Source of the DNA: Armatimonadetes bacterium UBA5352
Lineage (GTDB): Bacteria; Armatimonadota; Zipacnadia; Zipacnadales; UBA5352
NCBI GenBank assembly: GCA_002411015.1
Contig: DHPY01000104.1
Location: forward strand, 39,810-103,809
Direction: 5' to 3'
Length of the DNA stretch: 64,000 nt
This document shows, in pieces, positions 1 through 9,066 of this stretch. The stretch's first letter is position 1, and the number at the start of each line of letters is the position of its first letter. Both the position numbers and the translations under genes were made by a program. The notes under the pieces were generated by a model. It was not told where the DNA came from and did no database searches. It was given only the letters and a program-made list of their open reading frames with translations.

Positions 1-1
1 G

Positions 2-33
2 CCGTCCCTGCCGTTGCCGCCGTCCCTGCCGTT
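2..33. repeat. short tandem repeat at the window edge
   Basis: The 14-mer CCGTCCCTGCCGTT occurs at 2-15 and again at 20-33, a period of 18 bases. The array may continue leftward outside the window. It lies just upstream of the promoter of the first gene; no function can be assigned. Confidence 0.5.
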
Positions 34-38
34 CCCGC

Positions 39-67
39 TTGACGCTCGGATAGTGAGCGGGTATACT
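39..67 (+). promoter_or_regulatory. sigma-70-type promoter of the first gene
   Basis: TTGACG (39-44) and TATACT (62-67) are separated by 17 bases, five of six matches in each hexamer. Transcription would start near 74, about 58 bases before the chosen GTG start at 132. Confidence 0.7.
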
Positions 68-131
68 GCGTGCAGTTTTGCTCCTCAATTCCTGTCGTCA
101 ATTGCAGCAAATCCTGTTGGAGGTGTTGGGC

Positions 132-872
132 GTGCGGGCTCAGCTTATCGCAGCATTCGCTGTCGCTCTTCTGATCGTGGCCGTTCCCGCTTGTCTTGCT
201 CAGGGTTGGGATACTGGTGGAGACGATCTCTGGGACGCACGCACCGTAAGCCAAACCCCGACGCAGAGCTGGTTTGGTGGCACCGGGATGATCGTCATCC
301 CCACTGCCTCGATCGTTGAGCAGACGAGGGTCACCGCGCACTACCATGCTGTGGATGTGGACAACAAGGACGAGTGGGAAGATGTATGGGGCGTCACCGC
401 GAGTCTCTATCCCGGCATTGAGGCCGGCGTCACCCACCTCGGCGAGGCCTTCACCGGCACCGGCAGCGACGAATTGGTCTTCCAGGCGAAGATCGGCGGC
501 AATCTTAACGACCTCCTGAAGCTCGGCCCGGACGCGCCGGACATCGCCATTGGCGGCCGCGATCTCGGCGACCGGGTCAACGAGACCTACTTCGTCGTCT
601 TCAGCAAGGGCTTCCCGATGGAGGACATCGAGGGCAACTACATCAATGTCTCCGCAGGCATTGGCACCGCCGACGGCAGCGGCGTCCCGCTCGACGGCTT
701 CTTCTTCGGCGTGGACATCTCGCCGTTCGACTTCGCCCGGCTGCAGGTTGAGCATGATGGCGAGAACATCAACGCGGCTCTGCGCTACTGGTGGAGCGAG
801 TGGGCAGTGACCGAGGTCGGCGTGCTCGATGGCGACCTCGGCGCCGGCGTAAGCCTCTACACCGGCTGGTGA
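132..872 (+). CDS. exported protein, possibly outer-membrane beta-barrel (YjbH-like)
   Basis: The predicted protein has 246 residues. The GTG at 132 is chosen because GGAGGT at 119-124 sits 7-8 bases upstream, and the N-terminus then forms a clean signal peptide of about 23 residues ending in ACLAQ. An ATG at 78 exists but has no comparable ribosome binding site and would put extra residues before the signal. The mature part contains a segment with GTGMIVIPTA, reminiscent of the start of YjbH-type and related outer-membrane proteins, followed by alternating polar/hydrophobic strands rich in Gly and Asp. I infer a surface or outer-membrane protein; the substrate is unknown. It is monocistronic, with its own promoter and a strong terminator at 925-956. 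Family assignment is tentative. Confidence 0.6.
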   Translation: MRAQLIAAFAVALLIVAVPACLAQGWDTGGDDLWDARTVSQTPTQSWFGGTGMIVIPTASIVEQTRVTAHYHAVDVDNKDEWEDVWGVTASLYPGIEAGVTHLGEAFTGTGSDELVFQAKIGGNLNDLLKLGPDAPDIAIGGRDLGDRVNETYFVVFSKGFPMEDIEGNYINVSAGIGTADGSGVPLDGFFFGVDISPFDFARLQVEHDGENINAALRYWWSEWAVTEVGVLDGDLGAGVSLYTGW

Positions 873-924
873 GCCGCGACCCGGCGGGTGCCGGATGTCC
901 CGTCGCCAGCAAAGCAGACAGCGA

Positions 925-956
925 AGCGCCCCGCTCATCTCGAGCGGGGCGCTTTT
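925..956 (+). terminator. intrinsic terminator
   Basis: A perfect 12-bp stem (925-936 with 942-953), 5-base loop, followed by TTTT at 953-956. It ends the upstream exported-protein gene and may also serve the convergent argD. Confidence 0.8.
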
Positions 957-985
957 GCCTTGCCTGAACGGCGGGGCCGTCTGGA

Positions 986-2182
<1,197 letters not shown>

Positions 2183-2221
2183 CACAATCGTCCTCTCAGT
2201 AGTGCGGCGCAGTGCAGCCGA

Positions 2222-3097
2222 TCAGTCCGGCACGACCATGGTCCCGATGCCCTCCTCGGAGAAGAGCTCGATCAGCAGCGAGTGTGGGCGCGAGCCGTCT
2301 ATCATGTGCGCGCGCTGCACGCCCGCCTCGACGGCGGTGATGCACGATTGCAGCTTCGGGATCATCCCGGAGCCCACGGCGTCAGACTCGAGCATCGCGC
2401 GGGCCTCGCTGAGTGTCAGTTGGCTGATCAGCGTCGAAGGATCGTTGCGGTCGCGCAGCAGGCCTGGCACGTCGCTGAGCGTCACGAGCTTCTCAGCGCC
2501 GAGCGTCCCGGCAAGCGCGCCGGCAGCGGTGTCTGCATTGATGTTGAGCGGATCGCCGGCCTCATCGCGGCCAATCGGCGAGACCACGACGATGTGCCCC
2601 GCGTCGATCAAGTCATTGATGAGCTTCGTGTCGATGTCGGTGACCTCGCCGACGTGGCCGAGGTCCGCTCCGTTGGGCCCGGCGAGCCTGCAGGCGCCGA
2701 GCGTGCAGCCGTCGCGGCCAGAGATGGACACAGCTGAGACGCCTGCGGCCTGGATGTGCGACGCGAGGTCCTGGCCGATGGTGCCGACCAGCACCATCTC
2801 CGCGACCTCCATCGTGGCGTCATCGGTCACGCGCAGGCCCTCGATGAACTGCGGCTCGAGGCCGAGCTTGTTCATGACCTCGCTGATCTTCTTGCCGCCG
2901 CCATGCACCACAACCGGCCTCATGCCAACATAGTGCAGCAGCGCGACGTCCTGGCAGACGCTGCGCTTGAGGTCCTGGTCAACCATGGCGGCGCCGCCAT
3001 ACTTCACGACGATCCGTGCGCCGCGGAACTCCTGTATGAAGGGCAGGGCCTCGATCAGGACCTCCGCCCGCATCGCGATATTGTTCTGTGCGCTCAT
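2222..3097 (-). CDS. argB: acetylglutamate kinase
   Basis: The 291-residue protein is an amino-acid kinase that phosphorylates N-acetylglutamate, the second step of arginine synthesis. It has the Lys-Tyr-Gly-Gly phosphate-binding segment (VVKYGGAAM, about residues 31-39), the VHGGGKKI loop (about 64-71) and the C-terminal GSGMIPKL block. The N-terminal extension (AEVLIEALPFIQEFRG) resembles that of arginine-inhibited hexameric kinases, so feedback inhibition by arginine is plausible. GAGGA lies ten bases before the ATG. It sits between argJ and argD with short gaps, consistent with one transcript. Confidence 0.94.
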   Translation of the reverse strand: MSAQNNIAMRAEVLIEALPFIQEFRGARIVVKYGGAAMVDQDLKRSVCQDVALLHYVGMRPVVVHGGGKKISEVMNKLGLEPQFIEGLRVTDDATMEVAEMVLVGTIGQDLASHIQAAGVSAVSISGRDGCTLGACRLAGPNGADLGHVGEVTDIDTKLINDLIDAGHIVVVSPIGRDEAGDPLNINADTAAGALAGTLGAEKLVTLSDVPGLLRDRNDPSTLISQLTLSEARAMLESDAVGSGMIPKLQSCITAVEAGVQRAHMIDGSRPHSLLIELFSEEGIGTMVVPD

Positions 3098-3118
3098 AGT
3101 CGGTCGTTCCTCGCTTGC

Positions 3119-4321
3119 TTAGTGCGCGTTCAGCTCAACGAAGGTCGGCGTCAGATCGCAGCTCCAGCATGTCGCCGACTGCTGCCCCACGCCGAGGTCT
3201 ATCGTGATCTCGATTTCATCGCTCTTCATGATCGTACCGGCCTGGTACAGATCGTACTCCACCGGCTCGCCGGCTGCGAAGGCGGTGAGGCCGCCGATGG
3301 CGATCTGCACTGTCGCCGGGTCCACGTCCATGCCGGATGCCCCGATCGCCGCGGCGACGCGACCCCAGTTGAAGTCCTCGCCCCAGATGCAGGTCTTCAC
3401 CAGGTTGTACTTTGTGACCGCCCGGGCGACCGCATGCGCCTGCTCGTAGCTGGCGGCGCCGGTGACCTCAACGATGACGAACTTGCTCGAGCCCTCGCCG
3501 TCACGCGCAATCTTCTTCGCGAGGTCCTGGGTGACGAACCCCAGCGCCTCCGCGAAGGCAGCGTAGCCCGGGTCATTCGGCGTGGCAATCATCGGCGCAT
3601 CAGATGCGCCGTTGGCGAGTGCGATGACGGTGTCATTCGTGCTCATGTCGCCATCGACGGAGATGCAGTTGAAGGAGCGCGCGACCGCGCAGCCCAGGGC
3701 CGAGTTGAGCGCCGCCGGGCTGATGGCCAGGTCCGTGCAGATGAAGCAGAGCATCGTGGCCATGTTCGGGCAGATCATCCCCGCGCCCTTGCAGATTGCG
3801 CCGAGGCCGACGCGCCGGCCGCCGACCTCGAACTCGACCGAGACCTCCTTGGGGAAGGTGTCGGTTGTCATGATCGCGCGCGCGGCCTCATGCGCCGAAC
3901 TCCGGCTGAGGGCCTTACCGCACGCCCGGATGCCTGCCTCCACGCGGTCCATCGGAAGCTGGATGCCGATGCGGCCCGTGGAGCAGACCAGCGCCTCACT
4001 CACCGGCACATGCGTCTCCAGCGCCGCCAGCGAGGCCATCATCTCGGCGTTCGCCATCCCCTGCGCGCCGGTCGCGGCGTTGGCGTTGCCGGAGGTCGCG
4101 ATGACGGTCCGGGCGCTGCCATCGGCGACATGCCGCTCCGTGACGAAGGTCGGCGCGGCGCGGAAGCGGTTGCTCGTGATGGTCGCCGCGGCAGATGCGG
4201 GCAGACGCGAGTGCAGGAGCATCGTGTCGAGCCCCTCCGGCTTGATCCCACTGGCATTGGCGGCCGCCACGAACTCCTGCGCGACCAGCACTCCGCCCTC
4301 AATCTGCGAGAACTGCGTCAT
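3119..4321 (-). CDS. argJ: bifunctional ornithine acetyltransferase / N-acetylglutamate synthase
   Basis: The 400-residue ArgJ precursor is known to cleave itself before a threonine, which then becomes the nucleophile. The signature ATML occurs with the expected threonine at about residue 189 (NMATMLCF). Enzymes of this family transfer the acetyl group from N-acetylornithine to glutamate, closing the acetyl cycle; some also use acetyl-CoA. The ATG at 4321 is chosen because GGAGGG is six to seven bases upstream; a longer reading to 4360 would add a His-rich leader without support. A linear pathway with ArgA/ArgE is therefore not required in this organism. Confidence 0.93.
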   Translation of the reverse strand: MTQFSQIEGGVLVAQEFVAAANASGIKPEGLDTMLLHSRLPASAAATITSNRFRAAPTFVTERHVADGSARTVIATSGNANAATGAQGMANAEMMASLAALETHVPVSEALVCSTGRIGIQLPMDRVEAGIRACGKALSRSSAHEAARAIMTTDTFPKEVSVEFEVGGRRVGLGAICKGAGMICPNMATMLCFICTDLAISPAALNSALGCAVARSFNCISVDGDMSTNDTVIALANGASDAPMIATPNDPGYAAFAEALGFVTQDLAKKIARDGEGSSKFVIVEVTGAASYEQAHAVARAVTKYNLVKTCIWGEDFNWGRVAAAIGASGMDVDPATVQIAIGGLTAFAAGEPVEYDLYQAGTIMKSDEIEITIDLGVGQQSATCWSCDLTPTFVELNAH

Positions 4322-4397
4322 CGTGATCCCTCCATGATGGGCATGCGGCCCATCGTGCATGCGAGCGTTTCCTGCGCAAGCGGCGCATCACGGCGGC

Positions 4398-5429
4398 TCA
4401 CGGCCAGTAGGCGTAGCGGGTGAGGCCGGTCGTCTCCTCGGCGCCAATCATCAGGTTCATGCACTGCACGGCGGCGCCCGCGAGTCCCTTGATCAGGTTG
4501 TCGATGACAGAGATCGCGACAAGCCGCCCGGCGGCTTCGTCGATTACCAGGCCGACGTCGCAGAAGTTCGTGCCGGTCACGTGCTTGGTGGCAGGAAGCT
4601 GCCCCGCGTCGGGCACCCGGACGAACGGCTCGCGGGCGTAAAAGTCGCGGTAGAGCGCCACTGCCTCGGCGAGCGCGATCTCACGGGTAAGGCTGCCGTA
4701 GCTGGTGCTCAGGATGCCGCGGTTCATCGGGATCAGGTGTGGTGAGAAGGTCACCGTCATCTGCGTGCCGAGGTTGGACAGCTCCTGCACGATCTCCGGT
4801 GTGTGGCGGTGTTTCGCGACGCTGTATGCCGCCACGGACTCGTTGCATTCGGTGAAGTGCGTTGTGAGGCTGAGCTTTCGGCCGGCGCCGGAGACGCCGG
4901 ATTTGCTGTCAACGATCACGTCGCCGCCGATGAGGCCGTTTGCCACCGCGGGGGCAAGGCCGAGGATGGCGCTGGTCGGGTAGCAGCCGGGCACTGCGGT
5001 GAGCTGCGTAGCCGCGATCTCCTCGCGATGCAACTCAGGCAGGCCGTAGACGGCCCGCTCCAGCAGGTCCGGGCGCGGGTGCGCCTCGTAGTACTTCTCG
5101 TAGGTCGACGCGTCCTTCAGCCGACAGTCGGCGGAGAAGTCCACGACCTGCTTCCCGAGATCGAGCGCCTGCGCCACAAGCTTCGCGCCCACTGCGTGCG
5201 GGAGGGCGAAGAACATGATATCCGCGACCTCAGCGGCTGCGGGAATGTCTATCTCTTTCACCTGCATCTCGATCGCGCCGTTGAGGTGCTGGTAGAATTC
5301 CGCGATGTTCTCACCGACGGTGCTGTGTCCGCCGAGCCACGTCAGTTCGACCTCAGGGTGATCGAGAAGCAGGCGCACAAGCTCCACGCCCCCGTATCCT
5401 GTTGCGCCAAAGACTGCTGCCTTCGTCAT
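4398..5429 (-). CDS. argC: N-acetyl-gamma-glutamyl-phosphate reductase
   Basis: The 343-residue protein catalyses NADPH-dependent reduction of acetylglutamyl phosphate. It opens with the dinucleotide-binding GATGYGGVEL motif (residues 8-17), and the active-site cysteine is in AVPGCYPTSA (about Cys149). AAGGAG lies eight bases before the ATG at 5429; an upstream in-frame ATG at 5489 would add about 20 residues before the nucleotide-binding strand and has weaker support. It is the first gene of the arginine operon and lies downstream of the minus-strand promoter at 5678-5707. argF, argG, argH and a repressor gene are not in the window. Confidence 0.94.
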   Translation of the reverse strand: MTKAAVFGATGYGGVELVRLLLDHPEVELTWLGGHSTVGENIAEFYQHLNGAIEMQVKEIDIPAAAEVADIMFFALPHAVGAKLVAQALDLGKQVVDFSADCRLKDASTYEKYYEAHPRPDLLERAVYGLPELHREEIAATQLTAVPGCYPTSAILGLAPAVANGLIGGDVIVDSKSGVSGAGRKLSLTTHFTECNESVAAYSVAKHRHTPEIVQELSNLGTQMTVTFSPHLIPMNRGILSTSYGSLTREIALAEAVALYRDFYAREPFVRVPDAGQLPATKHVTGTNFCDVGLVIDEAAGRLVAISVIDNLIKGLAGAAVQCMNLMIGAEETTGLTRYAYWP

Positions 5430-5677
5430 ATCAGAGCGCTCCTTTGATGTCACGACCGCCATGGCAGAAACACACTCCCCCAGCCCCATGCCCCGCCGTT
5501 AATACGAAAACGGCCGCCCCAGACCTCGGGCGGCACGCGATATGCCTTGCTGTAGATGTACGACCAGATGTGGCCTAGCGCCTGGCGCGAGGGGCGGCGA
5601 GGTCTGGCCACAGTTGGTCGCGTGTCGGGTGCATCGCTCAATCTCCGATGAACCTGTCTCTGGTTCGAAGCGTCCGA

Positions 5678-5707
5678 ACTATATCATACCTCGCGAGGAG
5701 CGGTCAA
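5678..5707 (-). promoter_or_regulatory. promoter of the argCJBD operon
   Basis: On the minus strand TTGACC (5707-5702) is followed after 18 bases by TATAGT (5683-5678). The leader to the argC ATG would be about 240 bases. An overlapping TATGAT (5688-5683) is only 13 bases from the -35 element, so it is less likely. Confidence 0.55.
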
Positions 5708-5745
5708 GATCCGCGATATGCAGTGCGATTGCGGGTTTGACCGCT
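5699..5745. promoter_or_regulatory. inverted repeat covering two divergent -35 elements
   Basis: AGCGGTCAA at 5699-5707 and TTGACCGCT at 5737-5745 are perfect 9-bp complements separated by 29 bases. Each arm contains the -35 hexamer of one of the two divergent promoters. It could be a shared operator or simply symmetrical promoter DNA. Confidence 0.5.
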
Positions 5746-5765
5746 GATTCATGCATCGCTATAAT
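5737..5765 (+). promoter_or_regulatory. near-consensus sigma-70 promoter of the SH3/NlpC gene
   Basis: TTGACC (5737-5742), 17-base spacer, and a perfect TATAAT (5760-5765). Transcription should start near 5772, which rules out the most upstream in-frame ATG at 5751 and favours a start at 5778 or, better, 5841. Confidence 0.8.
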
Positions 5766-5840
5766 CGCCGGGGGTGGATGATGCGCGCAGGTCTACTTCT
5801 GTTTCGCGGGGGAGTCGCAGGGAGGCTGACCCGGAACACT

Positions 5841-8069
5841 ATGAGCATTCTGCGGTTGCGTCTTGCTCTTACCGCATTCGTGACAGTGGTTGCTGCCACA
5901 GCGGTACTGGCTCCCCCGGCGGATGCCGGCAAGGTCTACCCCGCGTGGGTGATCCCTGAGGTGCTGAAGGTTCGCTCAGGTCCCGGAACCGACCGCGACC
6001 AGATCGGCTCGCTCACCAAGGGCACCAAGGTCTACGTGACGTCATTCTCCAACAACTGGTGCTGGGCCAAGCTCCCGGACGGCCGCTGGGGGTGGATCGC
6101 CGAGTGGCTGCTGCAGTTCTCCGCCGACAAGGGCCGGGCGCTGGCCGAGGCGGGCGGGGTCTCGAACGGGTCGTCCTCATCCTCGTCATCATCCTCCGAC
6201 TACCCGCCCGCATGGATCGTTCCCGAGACCACCAATGTCCGCTCCGGCCCCGGCACACAGTATGAGATGCGCGGCCAGCTCTCCCGCGGCACGAAGGTCT
6301 ACGTCGTCACAAGGAAGAGCGGCTGGAGTAAGTGTCGGACGCCCGGCGGCTACGGCTGGATCCGCGACGACCTCCTCGAGCGCAATGCTGACACCGGCCG
6401 CAAGCTCAGCTCAGGCGGCTCATCGAGCACCTCGACACGCAAGGCCTTCGTCAACGGCGATGGCGTTCGGCTGCGCTCCGGCCCGGGCACCAACCACTCG
6501 ATCCGGGCATCTCTCACGAAGGGCCAGACGGTCTTCGTCACAGGCACCAAAGATGGTTGGGCCAGCGTGAGTGTTCAGGGCGGCGCCAGCGGCTGGGTCA
6601 GCGCCGATCTGCTCAAGTATGAGGGCACAACCTCCGTCCCGAGCGGAGGCGCGAGCTCTTCGTCCGGTCCATCATCCGGCTCCTCCGGCGGCACCATGAA
6701 GGGCTTCGTGGACGGCAGTTCGGTACACCTGCGCTCCGGCCCGAGTCTGAGCGAGAGCATCCGGGCGAAGGTCGTCAAGGGCCAGACGCTCTACATTACG
6801 GAGCGTCGCGGCGACTGGTACAGGGCTACCGTGCATGGGGGCGGTGAGGGCTGGATCCACACGAGCCTCGTGAAGCTCGCGGGCGCGGGTGACACCGAGC
6901 GAACGGAGACCACGAAGGCATTTGTGGCGGGAGGCCGCGTGCATCTGCGCGCCACGCCATCCACCAGCGGGCGCATCAAGGCGACCATCGTCGAGGGTCA
7001 GACACTCTACGTCACCAGCCGCCAGGGCGACTGGTATCAGGTCACGGTCCATGGTGGCGAGAGCGGCTGGGTGCACTCCAGCCTCGTGAAGCTGCCGAGC
7101 GCCGGCTCGAGCACACCCGCGCCTGCCCCGGCGGCTCCCGCGCCGTCCACGCCCACCCCGACTCCCGGCGCAACACGTACCGTGGATGACCTCGTGGCAT
7201 GGGTGGCGGAGGATCTGGTGAACGTGCGCTACGGCCCCGGGACCGACACCGGCGTCAAGATGAAACTCGGGCAGGGCACGAAGGTGCAGGTGCTTGAGCT
7301 CAGCGGGCACTGGTGCAAGATCAAGGACCCCGACGGGAGTATCGGCTGGGTGGCCGGCTGGGTCATGAACTTCAAAGGCCCGGGGGAGGCGCCGACAGTC
7401 ACCGAGGGCGGACGGCAGGTCGAGGTGCGCACCGCATGGGTCGCGCGCCCTGAGGTCAACCTGCGCTCGGGCCCGGGCACGAGCTATGAGGAGATCGCCG
7501 AGGCGGCGCTGGGAACCGAGGTCATCATCCTCGACAGCGAAGGCGACTGGTACAAGGTCGCGCTGGACAACGGGAAGACCGGCTACATGGCGAGCTGGCT
7601 GCTTGATACCCGCGCACAACGCCGCGCGCGCCAGGAGGAAGGGAGCAGCAGCACTGGCGGCGGCACGAGCATCCCTGTGCCCGAGCCGGCGCCCTCAGGC
7701 TTCGGTCAGCAGATCGTGCAGACCGCGAGGAAGTACATCGGCTCGCCGTACGTCAGCGGTGGCGCGAGCCCGTCAGGCTTCGATTGCTCTGGCTTCGTCC
7801 ACTACGTGCTCAAGCAGAACGGAGTGAGCGTCTCTCGCTCAAGCCGCTCACAGTTCACGCAGGGCACACCGGTCTCGCGTGATGACCTGCAGGTCGGCGA
7901 CGTCATCTTCTTCCGCAACACCTACCGCGCCGGGATCTCGCATGTTGGAATCTACGTCGGCAACAACCAGTTCATCCACGCTGCCAATAGCCGCACGGAC
8001 GTGAAGATCAGCGACATGACATCCAGCTACTACACCTCGCGCTACGCCGGCGCTCGGAGGATGCGATAG
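5841..8069 (+). CDS. exported NlpC/P60 cell-wall hydrolase with seven SH3b domains
   Basis: The 742-residue protein starts with a signal peptide (about residues 1-29). Seven bacterial SH3 repeats follow, each with the VRSGPG or LRSGPG-like motif and a closing Gly-Trp segment. They are joined by Ser-rich and Pro-rich linkers, as after the second, third, fifth and seventh repeats. The C-terminus is an NlpC/P60 peptidase with catalytic Cys649 (FDCSGF), His701 (HVGIYVG) and His713 (FIHAAN). Such enzymes cut peptide stems of peptidoglycan; the SH3b repeats probably bind the wall. The ATG at 5841 gives a normal signal peptide, although GGAGG at 5821 is rather far; ATG 5778/5781 are alternatives. 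Seven SH3b copies is more than usual for the family. Confidence 0.9.
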   Translation: MSILRLRLALTAFVTVVAATAVLAPPADAGKVYPAWVIPEVLKVRSGPGTDRDQIGSLTKGTKVYVTSFSNNWCWAKLPDGRWGWIAEWLLQFSADKGRALAEAGGVSNGSSSSSSSSSDYPPAWIVPETTNVRSGPGTQYEMRGQLSRGTKVYVVTRKSGWSKCRTPGGYGWIRDDLLERNADTGRKLSSGGSSSTSTRKAFVNGDGVRLRSGPGTNHSIRASLTKGQTVFVTGTKDGWASVSVQGGASGWVSADLLKYEGTTSVPSGGASSSSGPSSGSSGGTMKGFVDGSSVHLRSGPSLSESIRAKVVKGQTLYITERRGDWYRATVHGGGEGWIHTSLVKLAGAGDTERTETTKAFVAGGRVHLRATPSTSGRIKATIVEGQTLYVTSRQGDWYQVTVHGGESGWVHSSLVKLPSAGSSTPAPAPAAPAPSTPTPTPGATRTVDDLVAWVAEDLVNVRYGPGTDTGVKMKLGQGTKVQVLELSGHWCKIKDPDGSIGWVAGWVMNFKGPGEAPTVTEGGRQVEVRTAWVARPEVNLRSGPGTSYEEIAEAALGTEVIILDSEGDWYKVALDNGKTGYMASWLLDTRAQRRARQEEGSSSTGGGTSIPVPEPAPSGFGQQIVQTARKYIGSPYVSGGASPSGFDCSGFVHYVLKQNGVSVSRSSRSQFTQGTPVSRDDLQVGDVIFFRNTYRAGISHVGIYVGNNQFIHAANSRTDVKISDMTSSYYTSRYAGARRMR

Positions 8070-8073
8070 CCCG

Positions 8074-8997
8074 ATGGCCACGCACCCTCGGAGACTCCAG
8101 GGAATGGTCGGGCGGATACCGGTCGCCTGCCGGGCGCTGCTGATGCTGCTTCTCCTGCTCACGGCGCTCATCGCCGGCTGCCGGGAAGACACTGCGTCCA
8201 CGCCGCCGGCTGAGGTGAACGTGGACGAGGCGCCGGTGATCGACAACACGGAGGCTGAGGAACCGGGCGACGAACTCACCGAGCAGCCCGAGGGGTCGCC
8301 TGCGGAAGAAGAAGCCCCTGCCGAAAGCCCGGCCTCCCCGGACCCGGCCACCGCTGCGGAGCCCGCGCCGGTGGGTGATGAGGAGTCTCCAAGCATGGGC
8401 ACCCGGATCTGGGGCGGCCTGAAGGCATTCCTCAGCCTCATTGGCAAGATCATCTTCGTGCTTATCCTGCCTGCCGCGGTTGCCGGAAGCCTCCTGGGCA
8501 TGCCCGGCGGCGTGCTGGTGCTGGCAGATGCCATCCTCTTCTCGGCGTTCCAGGGCTGGGCGGCCCCGCCGTGGTGGGTGCTGCTGATCCTGCTGGTGCT
8601 TGCGGTCGCTGGTGAAGCGGCCGAGCACGTGCTCTCCTTCGCGGGAGTGAAGCAGAGCGGTGCCTCGAACGCCACCGGCGTGTGGGTGATGGGCGGCGGC
8701 TTCGTGGGCGCCATCCTCGGCGGACTGATCGCACCGCTGCTCTCGATGATCGGCGCGTTCGGGGGACCGGTCGGCTGGGTCATCCTCTCGATCGTGCCAC
8801 CGATCGGGCTCGGCCTGGTCGGCGGCTACCTTGGCGGCTACTACTACGAACTGCGCTCCGGCAAGACGCCCGAGGAGGCGAAGATCGCCGGGCGCTCGGC
8901 GATGATCGGCCGTCTCACCGGCTCCTTCGCGAAGGCCCTGCTCGTGGCGGTCATGGCCGCGATCGTCCTCATCAGCACCTGGGGCGCGCTCTTCTGA
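8074..8997 (+). CDS. lipoprotein-like N-terminus fused to a DUF456 membrane domain
   Basis: The 307-residue protein begins with a hydrophobic stretch ending in a lipobox-like LIAGC (about residues 32-36). An acidic, Pro/Glu-rich linker runs to about residue 105. The remainder is a DUF456-type membrane domain: several hydrophobic helices, a Met-Pro-Gly-Gly turn where the family has Leu-Pro-Gly, a VAGEAAEHVLSFAGVK segment, and GGYLGGYYYELRSGKTPEEA. Function of DUF456 is unknown. It begins four bases after the SH3/NlpC stop, so it is probably co-transcribed and may be a wall or envelope partner. The pairing of a possible lipid anchor with a polytopic domain is odd; the first segment may instead be a plain membrane helix. 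Confidence 0.75.
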   Translation: MATHPRRLQGMVGRIPVACRALLMLLLLLTALIAGCREDTASTPPAEVNVDEAPVIDNTEAEEPGDELTEQPEGSPAEEEAPAESPASPDPATAAEPAPVGDEESPSMGTRIWGGLKAFLSLIGKIIFVLILPAAVAGSLLGMPGGVLVLADAILFSAFQGWAAPPWWVLLILLVLAVAGEAAEHVLSFAGVKQSGASNATGVWVMGGGFVGAILGGLIAPLLSMIGAFGGPVGWVILSIVPPIGLGLVGGYLGGYYYELRSGKTPEEAKIAGRSAMIGRLTGSFAKALLVAVMAAIVLISTWGALF

Positions 8998-9066
8998 GAG
9001 CAGCCCGCGCGTGACGCCGATTCCCGGCGCAAGGAGTCAGCGCTGCCGCTGACGAACCTCGCGCGC

